Origin: Rachycentron canadum
Taxonomy: Eukaryota; Chordata; Actinopteri; Carangiformes; Rachycentridae
Reading direction: 5' to 3'
DNA length: 64,000 nt
Assembly: GCA_038496675.1 (NCBI GenBank)
Contig: CM076654.1
Span: 6,140,172 to 6,204,171, forward strand
This document shows positions 32,159-44,154 of this stretch, one piece after another; position 1 is the first letter of the stretch, and each line of letters opens with the position of its first letter. The notes below the pieces were generated by a model. That model worked only from the letters and a program-made list of their open reading frames with translations, did not search any database and was not told the origin of the DNA. The position numbers were made by a program, and so were the translations under genes.

Positions 32159-34069
32159 TTGTGGTGAATCTCCTCTTGAGTTCCTGAAGACACCATTGAC
32201 TTTGTGTGTCAGTTTAACTCCCTGAAAAAAATCCTGGCTCTCAGAGGTGACAGAGCAACCTTAGTGTGAGCATAAAGTGAAAGAGTGATTGGTTAAAAGG
32301 TGTTCGAGAAGTCATTCAGTTTTTATCTTCACATGCCAGGATTAGTTCTATGAAAAATAGTTAATGAGTGGGATGCATTTTAGCAGTTTTCCTAGCCAAG
32401 GGAATTAACACCTTCACTTGCTTCAAATCTGTATATATGTCTGTTAGTGTGTAAATAATAGAGGCTATGTGTGATATAGGACCTATGCATGTGTTTACTA
32501 AATTACTCTCTCACCTGTTATTGGGAGATTCTTGGTTCCTCAAAGCATTTTTTATCTTTAGCAAATAATATTTCGAGTGCTCACACTTGGAGCTTTTTGC
32601 ATCATCACAGAGAGGTAAGTTTAAGTGGTTTAATTGCAGTTGTGGGGAAAAGCTGACACGAGGCTAGTGTTAATCCTGTACTGGAGGGGTCGGGGGCAGA
32701 CTGACAGTTGGAGGTGTGGTAACACTGGAGCTGGGCAGATCAGGGGGAGGAACCAACGCAGGCTGGACACGGAGCAGGTGAGCACAGGCTGACCTGAAGC
32801 ACAGGAAACATCAGGTAAGGCAAAGAACCTACAGGCAAAAGAACTGAGCAAAAACCAGAGCCACGATGTTTGGCCAGAGCGTTTACCGCAGGGAGGAAAC
32901 AATGAAGTGGTGACTGACTGGAGAGGAGGATCGAGTTGGTAAGAGAGACGAAGTGGTTGAGCCATGCCCAGGTGGTTCCTAACATTTTTATAATAGAATA
33001 GTTACTAACAGAATTAAATGTCTGTTTCAAATTGTTTCAGGTGGCGATATTCGCTTTTCTTAAATTATTTTTTGGGCCATTTTTATGCCTTTATTTGATA
33101 TTGAAGGTTGTGAGAGAGGAAATGCAGGAGAGAATGGAAATTATCAGATTTTATCCAATAACCTCAAAATTACCTGATAAATATGATAACTCAAAGAGTT
33201 TTATTTTGTCCTTGTTGATTTGACCAATCATAAAGGTCCCACATTAAAATAATTAATGCCGCCTCAATCAAACCAGTCGAGAACCAGGCCTGCTTATCTC
33301 TCGCTCTATTTCTGACCAATATTTGTTATGTTTGAGTTGTTACACGCAGACACAGCAAAATCAACAATTTAATTCTTCTGTGCCTAACTGTCCGTGTGTC
33401 TGTGTCCATCTCGGCAGGTGCTGTGAAAACATTTACACCTGGAATTTAGCTCAAGAGCATGATACCCTTCAGGTTTCGTCAAAATTGGATCAGTGGCTTC
33501 TGAGATATTGACAGACAGATACACCTGGATCCATCCATGGGAGACAGATGGAAACAGACAGACAGACAGATGGATGGGTGGATGAGTGAATGGCATGGGA
33601 GAAGATAAAAACCAGAGAGGTAAGGAAGGCAGTGTCGAGGAAGAAACTTTGAAAGTTTAACTTTTTAAGCTGCCACCTCTTTCACAATGGGAGAAGTTGA
33701 ACATCTACTGTTCCCTGGAGAGAAATATAGTTTTGTTAACAAAAGTTACACAGAAAAAGTAGTTCATGGTCCTTTATAGAAATTTATAGTTTCAGTACAC
33801 AAAAAGGAATACATCCCTGTGTAATATCACTAAAATGTTAAATGATTTAAAACTGTGCCATCTTGAAATGAGCATATTTTGTATTTATAAGCTGAAGTGT
33901 AGGGTATTTTTGGCTAGTTATGCAACCTTGCAACCTTGTAAAACAGACAAGTTTCCACAGATTATCCAACAGAAGCCAAGACATCCAGGGGGTTTAGTGA
34001 CTTTTATTGTTCTTAAATACAGACCCTCTTCTTCTCTGGCTTTGGCTCCAAACAAATAAAACTGAATTT

Positions 34070-34200
34070 AATGGACAGGAGCCAGTCCCAGCCGACAGGT
34101 CGCCACTTTGTAGAACCACCACTGTACGTGTCTTTGGACAGTGGGAGAAAGTGTAAACTCCCTATACTATAACCCCAGGTTCAAACCCTAACCTGAACAA
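34070..34200 (-). mobile_element. SINE-like fragment
   Basis: A decayed copy, reverse orientation, of the family at 11083 and 19872: CCAGTCCCAGCCGACAGGTC, then TGTCTTTGGACAGTGGGAGA, GTAAACTCC and CCCCAGGTTCAAACCC (the box-B region read in reverse). Confidence 0.55.
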
Positions 34201-35585
34201 AAGTATGTATCTTTATATACAGTCAGTAGCATTCAAGACTGACATAATGCAATATTCAACATTGTGTAATACTACAGAAATAAAATTAAAACCAAAGCAG
34301 CAAGAAAATTCCTGAGCATAAATGAAATTGAATAAAACAAAACAAAACAAAACAAAAAAAAAAATCAAGCCTCAAGAGAATCAAGATGACCTTCATTTCC
34401 TGAAAGTACTTTTGTGCTGTTGAGCGGTCAACAGAAGTCTATTAATGTGCTAATTTCTCATAGTGGAGACAATTGTGTTGATTTTTTTTTCTTCCCACGG
34501 TTTAGTCAGTTAGTCCACATCTGCATCGATTTGTGTCCTTGATTGCAGTCAAATTCTGAAAGTGGGAAAACAATTACACTCTGAGAAAATAATTAATAAA
34601 GCACACAAACCAATTTGAGGTATTGCTTTCCATTTGTTTGTCAGGGTCAGTGGATTACGGAGGGATAAAGGGTGTTACCTTAATGCCTCAGTGTACACAC
34701 TTTCACATAACATGCACACACACATTCACCTACACACCTATGCCAACTGCTTTGGTAGTTTTCTTTTAAAAATTATCAAGAGGGGTCTTGCTACCATGGT
34801 CGATGTCAAAGAGGGAATGGACCTTTCTGAAATAAGCACAGACTACAACGTAATTATATCCAAAGGCTTTTTCTATCTATTTCAAAGCAAGATAATATTT
34901 TATGGTATAACATATTATATAATAATGTTTTGAACATCTGGCTTTGACAAACACGGTGAAAATTCTACTTTGTTAACACTGTAGAGCAAATATTGTACAG
35001 TAAGTATGCAGTGTATATTACTGGCTATTAATGTAGTTGGTTAATATATTAGGGGCTACCTTAGTCTTATTATTATTCCTCAGCTGCATGAGGTTGTCCA
35101 TCTTATAACCCATTGCCTCTGTCTGTCTTGGGCGAGGCTCAACACAGCAGGATTGACTTGGATGCTCCAAGTACTAAAACCTAGAATTTTAATCAGATGT
35201 TGTATCACCAGTGTCTAGCAGTTACAAACGTGCACATGTCACACTACTGATTGCACTGGGAGCTTCTCTCTGAGCAGTTTTCAGCAACTGTTTAAAATTT
35301 TCAAGGAGTAAAAAAAACTACACTGGAGTTTCAAGGTCTTGAATTGAAACTCCGAGTGAATTTTGATGTCCAGGAGCTAAAGTTAACATTCAAGGTCAAT
35401 TGTCTAGCCTAATAGCTTACGGTGATCGAGGACTGCCTGGAGGGTTTGAGGTTTTGAGTTTGGACTGTTCACAAACCGAGGTCACAGTGGTGCAGCGCCT
35501 GATTCAGATCCTGCTCAGTGTCGGTACCTGGAAAGAGAAGAAGTGTCTGAATACATTTGGACTGGCAGCATTTCTTTGCTCCACC

Positions 35586-35660
<75 letters not shown>
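35586..35660. repeat. (GT)n microsatellite
   Basis: GT repeat with one ATA interruption near its start. Confidence 0.95.
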
Positions 35661-35661
<1 letters not shown>

Positions 35662-37314
35662 ACGCTACCTATCCAACAGTGGATCTTCCAGTTGTTACAC
35701 TATGTACACACTCACACAGGAAAACACCTTTATCGGGGTGGCTGGATTACAAAGGGATAAGGCTTGACTCTTGATATTGACCCACTGACTAAACACACAG
35801 ACACTCACACACACAGACTTTACATTTCCTCACACTGTGTACATTCGCAAACACAAACCCGAATATAGAACGAGGTGTGTATTCCACACATACACAGACT
35901 GTTTTATCATTCAGTATGGGAACACATGCACGTATCCTCTTCCACTCTGGTCTTATCTGATCTACTCTGACCTTTGTTGTCTTTCACTATCCTGCTCTGA
36001 GTTGTTGTGAGCCAGTCGAGCTTAAACTTCAGAGCCATTACAGCAGTTGTTTCACTGAAATAACTGAATATTACTCAAGGCTTTAGAGTTCGTGATAATA
36101 TTCACTCTATCCACTTTTTACTGCTTGTTGGATAGAGTAATGATGGTTTAGTTTAGAGGAGGACTAGTTTGTAATTTGTCTGTGACCTCTATTTACTTCT
36201 ATATCACTGTGTCATTACCTGACAATGCTGTGGTTGAGCTACACCAAGGCAGGTTAGGGAATGATTCTGGTCCTGGTTCAAAGAAACCAGCATCAGCTCT
36301 TGGGTCGACAGTGATCTACCAAATTAAAGTTTGATTTGCAAAGTAAAGTTTGACTTTATGCTGCCATGACATCACTGTACTAAGCTAACCAGCTGCTGGC
36401 AGTAGATTCATGTTCACTATACAGTTGAGAGTGGTTCTTTCGCATCAAATTCCAGGCAAGGAAGAAAACTAGTCTCTTCCCTAACTATTACTTAAAAGGC
36501 AGTGTTAGCTCGGGCCAAGTTAGCCAAGTGAAACTATAAAGGCACCAGCTACACACCGTTTCTAATTTTGCACCTTCAGATGGCCGACGACATAGCAACA
36601 TGTCTGATCATTTCTCCCAGGATCACAACCATAGTGCAGCAGCATTTCAGCAAGTGAAACTGATTATTTCTGCCATTACAATACAAAGCCGTATTCACGT
36701 AGATGTATCTGTGTCCCTGTGTGTGTGCTCGTCTGCCTGGGACTGTGCAGGTTCACATCATGGGCTTATATCCACATTTGGTCGCATGCTGAGCTGAGGA
36801 GAATGTGCATATTTGCATGAAATTGAAGGGGAGGGAACCAATGAGAAACATAATTTTTTACACACTTGCTTTTGCTTGAATCAGCATATAAAATGCAGAT
36901 ATGGCAAAAACCATATTACTCACTGAGGCGTAGAATTTATATTAGCTTGCAATTTGTGCTTTTTATGAAAATTTATATGTAGTGAAAATACTTTCAACTT
37001 GTTATCTTGTCCTCCTCTCTCTGGTTTTCCATTATTACTTGACTTATTTCACCATATGTATATGTTTGACACCGAATCAAATTACTTTCTGTAATGTGTA
37101 AATGGTTGTATTTAGTTTTTTTTAGTTTTTAAAATAGTGACAGTGTACTGTGACAGTAGTTGCTGCCCAATTTTTTTTCCACAAGGGAAATATTAGAAAA
37201 GAAAAAGGAACTTTTGGAAGTGCAGTGCACAGACTCTCTATATGTCCTTTGTTTTTGGTCCTTACAAACTCACACACACCCCTTCACCTTCATCTTTCAA
37301 CTTCACCTGCAGAA

Positions 37315-37327
37315 ACACACACACACA

Positions 37328-37395
<68 letters not shown>
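37315..37395. repeat. (CA)n microsatellite
   Basis: CA repeat with one interruption near 37334. Confidence 0.95.
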
Positions 37396-37401
<6 letters not shown>

Positions 37402-39564
37402 TAAACTTTCTGTTCCTCTAGCAACCAAATACATTTAGTGCAGCATTGAGGATTTTGTAAATTAGGTTGAGAAATCATTATTGGAAGTCTAAATATGGCA
37501 GTGATATTAATCTGCTTTATATAACACATTGCGGTCTCACTGTGGGAAGATCCTCACCTCAGCACCCCAAATGGGATTGTGGATCGATTGCATCTCCATC
37601 TAAGATATTAAAGAGGCCTACACAACCATCACCTGGGAGGGTTTTTCCTGTCTTGATCATATATCCTGGGAACCACGATATCTTCATGGACCTCTAATAT
37701 CTTGGATGATGCTAATAAACATGCTGCTGACAGAAACTTATTAAAGGCTCAGCAAATAGTTGACTAACTAAAATCTCTGGTGTTGATTCAGGACCAGTTT
37801 TCATGAGATGGCACCATTTCCACCATTCGTTTTTATGTCCTATTGTAAGATTTCAGTTTGACAGGCCAACCTCACTGATGAGGACAAGTTATTGAATTCT
37901 TTAGGATTATGAAGGGTGGCCTACAAGCTTTTTCTGAAACCAACAGGAAAAAAAAAAACTACAAAACAATACAATGCATTTACAGAATAACACACTCCCT
38001 CTCAATGAGATCTGTGAGACAGGTTAAACCTTCGGATGTGATAAATCTCCATGGTAACAACTGATTACAAAAAAAATCAAAACAGATTTTATCCCTTCAG
38101 GGTCTGAGCTTCAGGGTTAATTAAAGAAAAAGTTAAATGTTACTTCATTTGGTTGCAAACTCACTGGTCCAGATACAAGAGTCCAAACCAGTTCATTCCT
38201 TCAGTTATTACTTCAGGTTTAATTCATGCGACATAGTAACACTAGTAAACACAAAGTAACACTTCAGTGTCTCTATTTTACTTTGATGCAGCTTCTATAC
38301 AAAAAACAATGAAAAGCATTCAAGCCTGAGTCTGTTTCAAGTCATATTCAAGAGGCATTTTCAAAACAACATTTTTCATTTCAGAAGTTTCAAAGCGACA
38401 CAGGCTTTTACTGTGAAAAGATAAATAACAGTAGACAGTTTTGCAGTGGACCACACCTGTATAAGTGTATAAGTGTTCATGCTTAACTCATGGATGTATA
38501 ACAAGACCAATCTAATAATACATCAATGGCTTTACCAGACATACCAATGTCCTTGAGAAAATGGTGTCAAATATCTGAAAACTTGCCTGGAATCCAAAAC
38601 TTTAATTGTCAAATCTTAAGCTTCAGAAACTTGATCAATTTAAATAACTCGATTGAAATGACATGGACTCAGTTGTTGGCTCTAGTACAAAGCCTTGATA
38701 TTTCCAGACTGGATTCAGGTATATTTTCAAACTTATGCATGTTTGCCATGGTATCTCTGTAGCCGCAGATTCAGAACTTCTAAACAGTTTGCTGAGTAGA
38801 AAAGGTATATCCAGTCTGAGTGCTTTCTGTTTGTCTGTTTCCTGTCTCTATGTGTCTCTCTCACACGGTCTACTGTATCTCCCACTCTTTTCCTCGATGA
38901 CCTGCTGTGAATTTATCCTTAACCTCTTCTCTCTAGGATTATATTGAAGGCCATCCACTCTGTTCGGTCATCTGAAAAACAGGCAGGGGAACAGCTTTAA
39001 TTGGCCCAGAAATAGCCAAGGAGACTAGGCTGGATCTGGAGGGGCAAGAAATGGAGGAGGAGGGCTAGGAGGAGCGTGAAGGGAAGGTTTAAGGTTTTTG
39101 CAGGATTTTAATGTTTAACACTGATGTTCCCATGCCCGCGGGAGAGAGTGGGCTCTATCCATCTCACTTGCGCCTCTGGTGTCATTAATTATGTGTATTA
39201 TTAGTATTTGGGGATGTAGGTGTGCATTACTAATATGGTAGTGTCTTATTAAACAAGGTCACCAAATCACCAGTGTTGCTGTTTCTAATTTAAATTATTA
39301 TGAAAAGTGATGTTTAATATTTTTTTTCTTGGCACATTCATCTAATAAATTATATTATTATATTATTTAATTCAGCAAACAGTGAGAACATAGTCATTAA
39401 AGCTTCCTTTTCAGTTTTAATGACGTAAATTAATAAGAAGCTGTTAAAATAACAGACATGTCTTTGACCTTGAATATAAGGAAGTGTCAGAACTTCTGAT
39501 TTAAATATATAAAACTTGTATCATGCTATTTGTTACTTTGCCCACCACATTGTGTCTTTAACAG

Positions 39565-39644
39565 ATGACTACTCCAGGCTCCTGGTTGGTGCCATTAAGG
39601 TTTGCAAAATATCTAATTTGGGCGTGGTTTCCACCCTGATTCAG
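39565..39644 (+). other. lone exon-like segment
   Basis: An 80-nt segment preceded by a plausible acceptor (GTGTCTTTAACAG) and followed by a good donor (CAG|GTCAGT). One frame is open throughout, beginning DYSRLLVGAIKVCKISNLGV. I recognise no protein, and no partner exon was found. It may be chance or part of a non-coding transcript. Confidence 0.2.
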
Positions 39645-41349
39645 GTCAGTACACAGAACACCACATGACTCGTACGCTGATTTAAATTGATGGCTCAACA
39701 CAACAAGTAAACAAAATACTAACAGTGTCATGAACTGTGATTATTATTCAGAGTCACACCTGCCACATAAGCAGCCTGCACTTCATTTTAGCAGTTCTTC
39801 CAGCTCTTGTTTCTACATAACAAGCGCCACACTGATATGGTGAAGTAGTGCTCTGTAGATAATATAGGCCTGAGAGTTCAAAATGATATGTCTAGCAACA
39901 GAAAACAAACCTTAAGCATCTTCTCTGTCAGAAATGCTGCAATGGGAAAGCACGTTTTGTGTCTGTTTACGAGAGCTGAGAGGATTCATTGTGTCACAGT
40001 GTTTTAGTAAGGATGTCAAAAGACATTCAACGATGATGTCTGACATGATAAGCTGATAATAGTGAACCCATGATTGAATGTCATCTTCTGCTTTTTGCAA
40101 TGTGTGCATATATACATGGGCTTTCGTCTTCTGCTTCACATCCCTCTCTACACATGCATTGTTTCCTCTGAAATATTGAAGCAGTCAAAACAGCCAAGTA
40201 TAAAGATGATTGATTATGGTGAATCGTTTTAGTTGAAAAAATGCCAAAAGTAGTGTGTTTGAGATATTGAAAATCTGCTTTTGTTGTATCATGCTTGTTG
40301 TTTATAGGCAAGGTGATTACAGCATCCTGAATCACAGCTTCCAATCAACATATATCTGAGCTAATGCCATTTTGTTGCAGTAAACCTCTGCAGGGAGCAG
40401 ACTAAATGGAGAGTTAGTGGTTGGTTGACTAATCAACTGGCTGTTTCATTGACAAACTCAAACCGGATCTTGGATTGACTGAGTAACAGACCAGCCGATT
40501 AACAAGCTGGCTGATAAAATGATCACACATTATCCTGCTGTCAATTTATCCAATCACGTCTCATCAGCTCATTAATCAACTAATTTGTTAGCTGCTCCAA
40601 ACAAGCTCCAAAACTGTGCACATCTAATTAGAAACACAAATGCTACCTGAAGGCTCTTAACAAAGACTGATGAACACCATGTCTTCTAATGCACACTTGC
40701 ATACATACAACCACATGCATGCGTACAGTCTATTTGTGAGTCTGTCTGTATTTCTCTGTTGTTTAGAGCCGGTGGCATAAAAAAATGTAAGATACATTGT
40801 TCAAGCAAGAGCAGAATCTTCTGTGATTAAGTGCATCTGCATCTACATATTCATGTAAAAAGACAGGTTTTAACTTATTGCCTTTCTTTTTAACTCAAGC
40901 TGAAGATCAAACATGTTGTATTTAAGGACTTTTTAAATAAAGAAATATTGTACTATTGCTTGTCTACATGTAAAATAGCCAAAAGTGCAATGCAATAAAA
41001 ATAAAAGCTTGTATGTACATGAGATTTCGATCAATGCACTGCAAAATCAAAGTCTAAAAACACTCAAATGTTTCATTATTGCCCTAATTGTGAACTGGCT
41101 TGGAGCGAAGCGCACAACACACTTCATCATGACAATAAAAAGACTCACAATGTAAAAATGTTCAGCAGCTTTCATTAAAAAAAAAAAAAAAGAGAGAGCA
41201 GACAAATTCTGAGGTTTTGTGTTTGTGTGTGTGTTCTGTTGAACCCTTCCTTTTGTGTTTTGCTGTGCTGATTTTCTACTTAACTCAGAAATACAAGTTC
41301 CTTCAGTGTCCCTGAGGTACTTTACAGAGAAGGAGTGCACACAGACGCG

Positions 41350-41390
<41 letters not shown>

Positions 41391-41584
41391 ACACAAACCA
41401 GACAAAATGTCCTGTCCCAGGAGTGTATGTTTCCTGTTGAGTGGGATTACACGAAGCGGTAACCATGCCTCCATATGAATCCTCCCAACTCTCTGCCTCT
41501 CCCTCTCTCACACACATACACACACAGACAATATCATTCATTGAATATTCATAGCAAGCTGTTGCACTCCTGGTTTGGGTCCAA

Positions 41585-41656
41585 ATGTGTGTGAGTTTGT
41601 GTGTGTATGTGTGTGTGTGTGTGCGTGCGCGCGCGTGCACGTGCACATGCGCATGT
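41585..41656. repeat. GT/GC alternating purine-pyrimidine tract
   Basis: From 41599 to 41656 every step alternates purine and pyrimidine, moving from GT repeats into GCGCGCG and GCACGTGCACATGCGC. Confidence 0.95.
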
Positions 41657-43670
41657 TTGTAAATTAATAAATAAACAGGTAAGCTCTTACTCCCCTTAAT
41701 CTCTCCCCTCTACCCCTTTATTTGTCATTAGTTCTCTTGCATACGTGTGCATACACGCTTGGACAAACACACGTGCACACTGTCACACAATTAGGATGAA
41801 TGAGGACAGTGTGTTTTTATCAAGTGAACACACACAGTCGCTTGTGTGATGTCATACTCGTCAGGTCAGCCGCTATTATCTAAATTATTCTAACCTGAAG
41901 CCTAAAACAAGCTATTTAAAAAATTGGGGTCCAGTATTTTGCTCCCAATAAAGCTGCTGGATTCCACAAGTGTAGTTGGCCCCTACATGCACAGACATAC
42001 ACACTGAGAGACAGAAGTGGCACATTGGTAGGGAAAGTGCAGGATGTTTGTTTGTAATTCTATATGATGTCTATCTCTGAATGTGTGTGTTTGTGTTTGT
42101 GTCTCCAGTTGGATTCAGGTGGCAGCTTGCCTGTCGCAGCTGTGACGGTTTAACGGCTCTTACCGGAGGATTACTGGCTCAGTCTGAGCCAGGCTAGCGG
42201 ACTTGTCAGCGATGAACATGTCGCGACGGCAGGCAGATGACAGAACGGCCTGTCTTACTCCAGTAAATATTCACTAAAAAACTAAAGCAAATAGTTAGTG
42301 AGTTCCTCTGTGCATTTAAATTAAAGTTTTACCATAACCAACTTCTTTTTGTCAAAAAGAAAGAATGTTTATTCATATTCATATTACTTCTAAATCAATA
42401 TCCACCTCAACACCCCGACTGGGCAAACATAGACAACGTGATAATTTCTTGAGTAAAAAAGGCATTTCTGTACTGTCTTGTATTTTCTATATTTGCAGTA
42501 TGTTTCTGTCTGATATGTACATGTTGTTGACCAGATTAATGACTTAACTTTAAGATACTGCTCCTGCCTTTGTCTTGCTGCATACTGACATTTGCCTATA
42601 GCTTTTGGTTTTTACCACAAGGAGGAGTGTCTTGTTTTTCTGAGGTGAATGTTCTCTTTACAAAGAGTAGCATCAGTAGACAACAATGCAGGCACACTGT
42701 GCAGTATGATTTGTCTTGAGAAAGAAGTATAATTCCCCAATGGAAATGTTCCTGCTAGTATTCACCCAACAGCAGAAAACCCATGTGGGGTTGTTGATAG
42801 GATTGCTAACTTCCTGTGTCTATAGCCTACATACATGCACATACTGTATATGGCAAACTGCCCCTCCAGGCTTTCAGAGAAGGTCGAATTTTTAATTCAT
42901 TTGTTTTAATTAGATATTTTTTCTCTTCAAAGTCAAATTTAAGAATAATTATCTAATTCTAAATGTAGCCTAATTTTCTATTAAACATGCTTTGAAATTA
43001 AAGGGTTACTGTCCTAAAACCATGAAAATAGAATTATACAATTAGATTTTTCAAATTGGTTCGCTCACTGTCATCACTCACACCTCGGTGAAAAGTCAAC
43101 TAAACATTGTGGGGACGTGTCAGATTTTTAGGCAGTAAACTAACAAACCAAGCAGCCAGAACTTAAAAAACTTGTTTTCATGGTGGAAAAAGTGAAAAAA
43201 GAACAAGTTGCCCGACAGTCTGCGATATGCAGAGAGTTGCTCTAGTGCATATCTGTGTGTATTATGGATGCTACACACGAATCAAGTTTTTTAATTAAAG
43301 TAAAAATATAATAAATTGTCTCATGCATACATTCAACATAGTTGTAAGATGTAGATAAACATCAGTTCTTGGGGTTTCCTATTTGATATTTATTAGAAAA
43401 CCACCTAGTTGCCCTAAGTGGGTGTAAAAAGAATTTTCAAGATTCCAGTATCTTTAGGAAAAATGGAATAAAATCTTCAATTACAAATCAAAATCTATGT
43501 TTTATGGCAGTGAAAGGTATATCAAAAGGTATAGATTGATCCCAGACAGGAAATTTGGGTACTACTGTCATAAAATGTGTTAAAACAATTAAAATTATAA
43601 TTCAAAATTCAAATTAATATAAAATAAAAAAAATGGAAAGTGAAACTGTGAAAAGTGAGATGTAGTACAA

Positions 43671-43671
<1 letters not shown>

Positions 43672-43704
<33 letters not shown>
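43672..43704. repeat. (ATT)11 microsatellite
   Basis: Uninterrupted ATT repeat just upstream of the CpG-rich patch. Confidence 0.95.
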
Positions 43705-43789
43705 GTAAATGATCTAATTTAATTGTCACTTTCTAACACAAAGCATCAGCACAACATTGCATTGATTTCCCATCACTGTGAGTCTCATC

Positions 43790-43808
43790 CCGGAAGTGGG
43801 TCGGTCTG

Positions 43809-43841
<33 letters not shown>

Positions 43842-44000
43842 GTTAGTGGCGTTTCTTGCAACGTGACGTGACGATGACGTATGACGCCGTGGTCAGCGCG
43901 GTAGCCTCTCGTTAAGGAGGCGTGTCGTGAAAAGGTGTGTCGGGGGGGCGTGGCTTGAAGTGCTACTTCGAGAGAAGAAGTTGGAGAGAAGGAAATGGAA
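43790..44000 (+). promoter_or_regulatory. candidate promoter with four CRE half-sites
   Basis: A CpG-rich patch in AT-rich surroundings. TGACG occurs at 43864-43868, 43869-43873, 43875-43879 and 43882-43886, a tight CREB/ATF-type cluster. A (TC)n tract lies at 43811-43839 and a GC-box-like GGGGGGCGTGGC near 43944. No TATA box is evident. Direction is inferred from the donor at 44155 downstream. Confidence 0.4.
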
Positions 44001-44131
44001 GAAATATGGCGGGAAATGCTGCAAATCAAGTCGCTGGACAGTCGGTGATAGACTTTACATGACAATAGTTCATTCAATTGAATATTAATGTGTGGACACT
44101 TTCGGACTAAAGGAATATTAATAATCAAGAA

Positions 44132-44154
44132 ATGAACAGACAGCTGGATTTCAG
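44132..44154 (+). CDS. possible first coding segment, unidentified
   Basis: ATG at 44132 opens seven codons (MNRQLDF) and two further bases, then the donor TTTCAG|GTAGGA. It follows the CRE-cluster promoter. Earlier ATGs at 43994 and 44004 are in short closed frames. No downstream exon was identified, so this may equally be a non-coding first exon. Confidence 0.2.

Larger units (their letters stand above)
25801..43789. other. gene-poor intergenic sequence, 18 kb
   Basis: No exon series or recognisable protein on either strand. It holds fish repeats (about 26985-27060, 27876-28060, 34070-34200, 36370-36450), long GT/CA microsatellites (32089-32157, 35586-35660, 37315-37395, 41352-41395), a GC-richer segment at 32640-32965, a lone exon-like segment at 39565-39644 and a unique stretch at 38930-39260. 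Open frames are short, repeat-driven or unsupported by splice context. Confidence 0.7.

Noticed and set aside
35400..35774. 124-codon + frame
   Set aside because: About half is a translated GT repeat. The first part has no recognised homology and no splice partners.
41047..41646. 199-codon minus-strand frame, one of the longest in the window
   Set aside because: Built on CA/GT microsatellites (poly Thr-His and Cys-Val) and a poly-A run.
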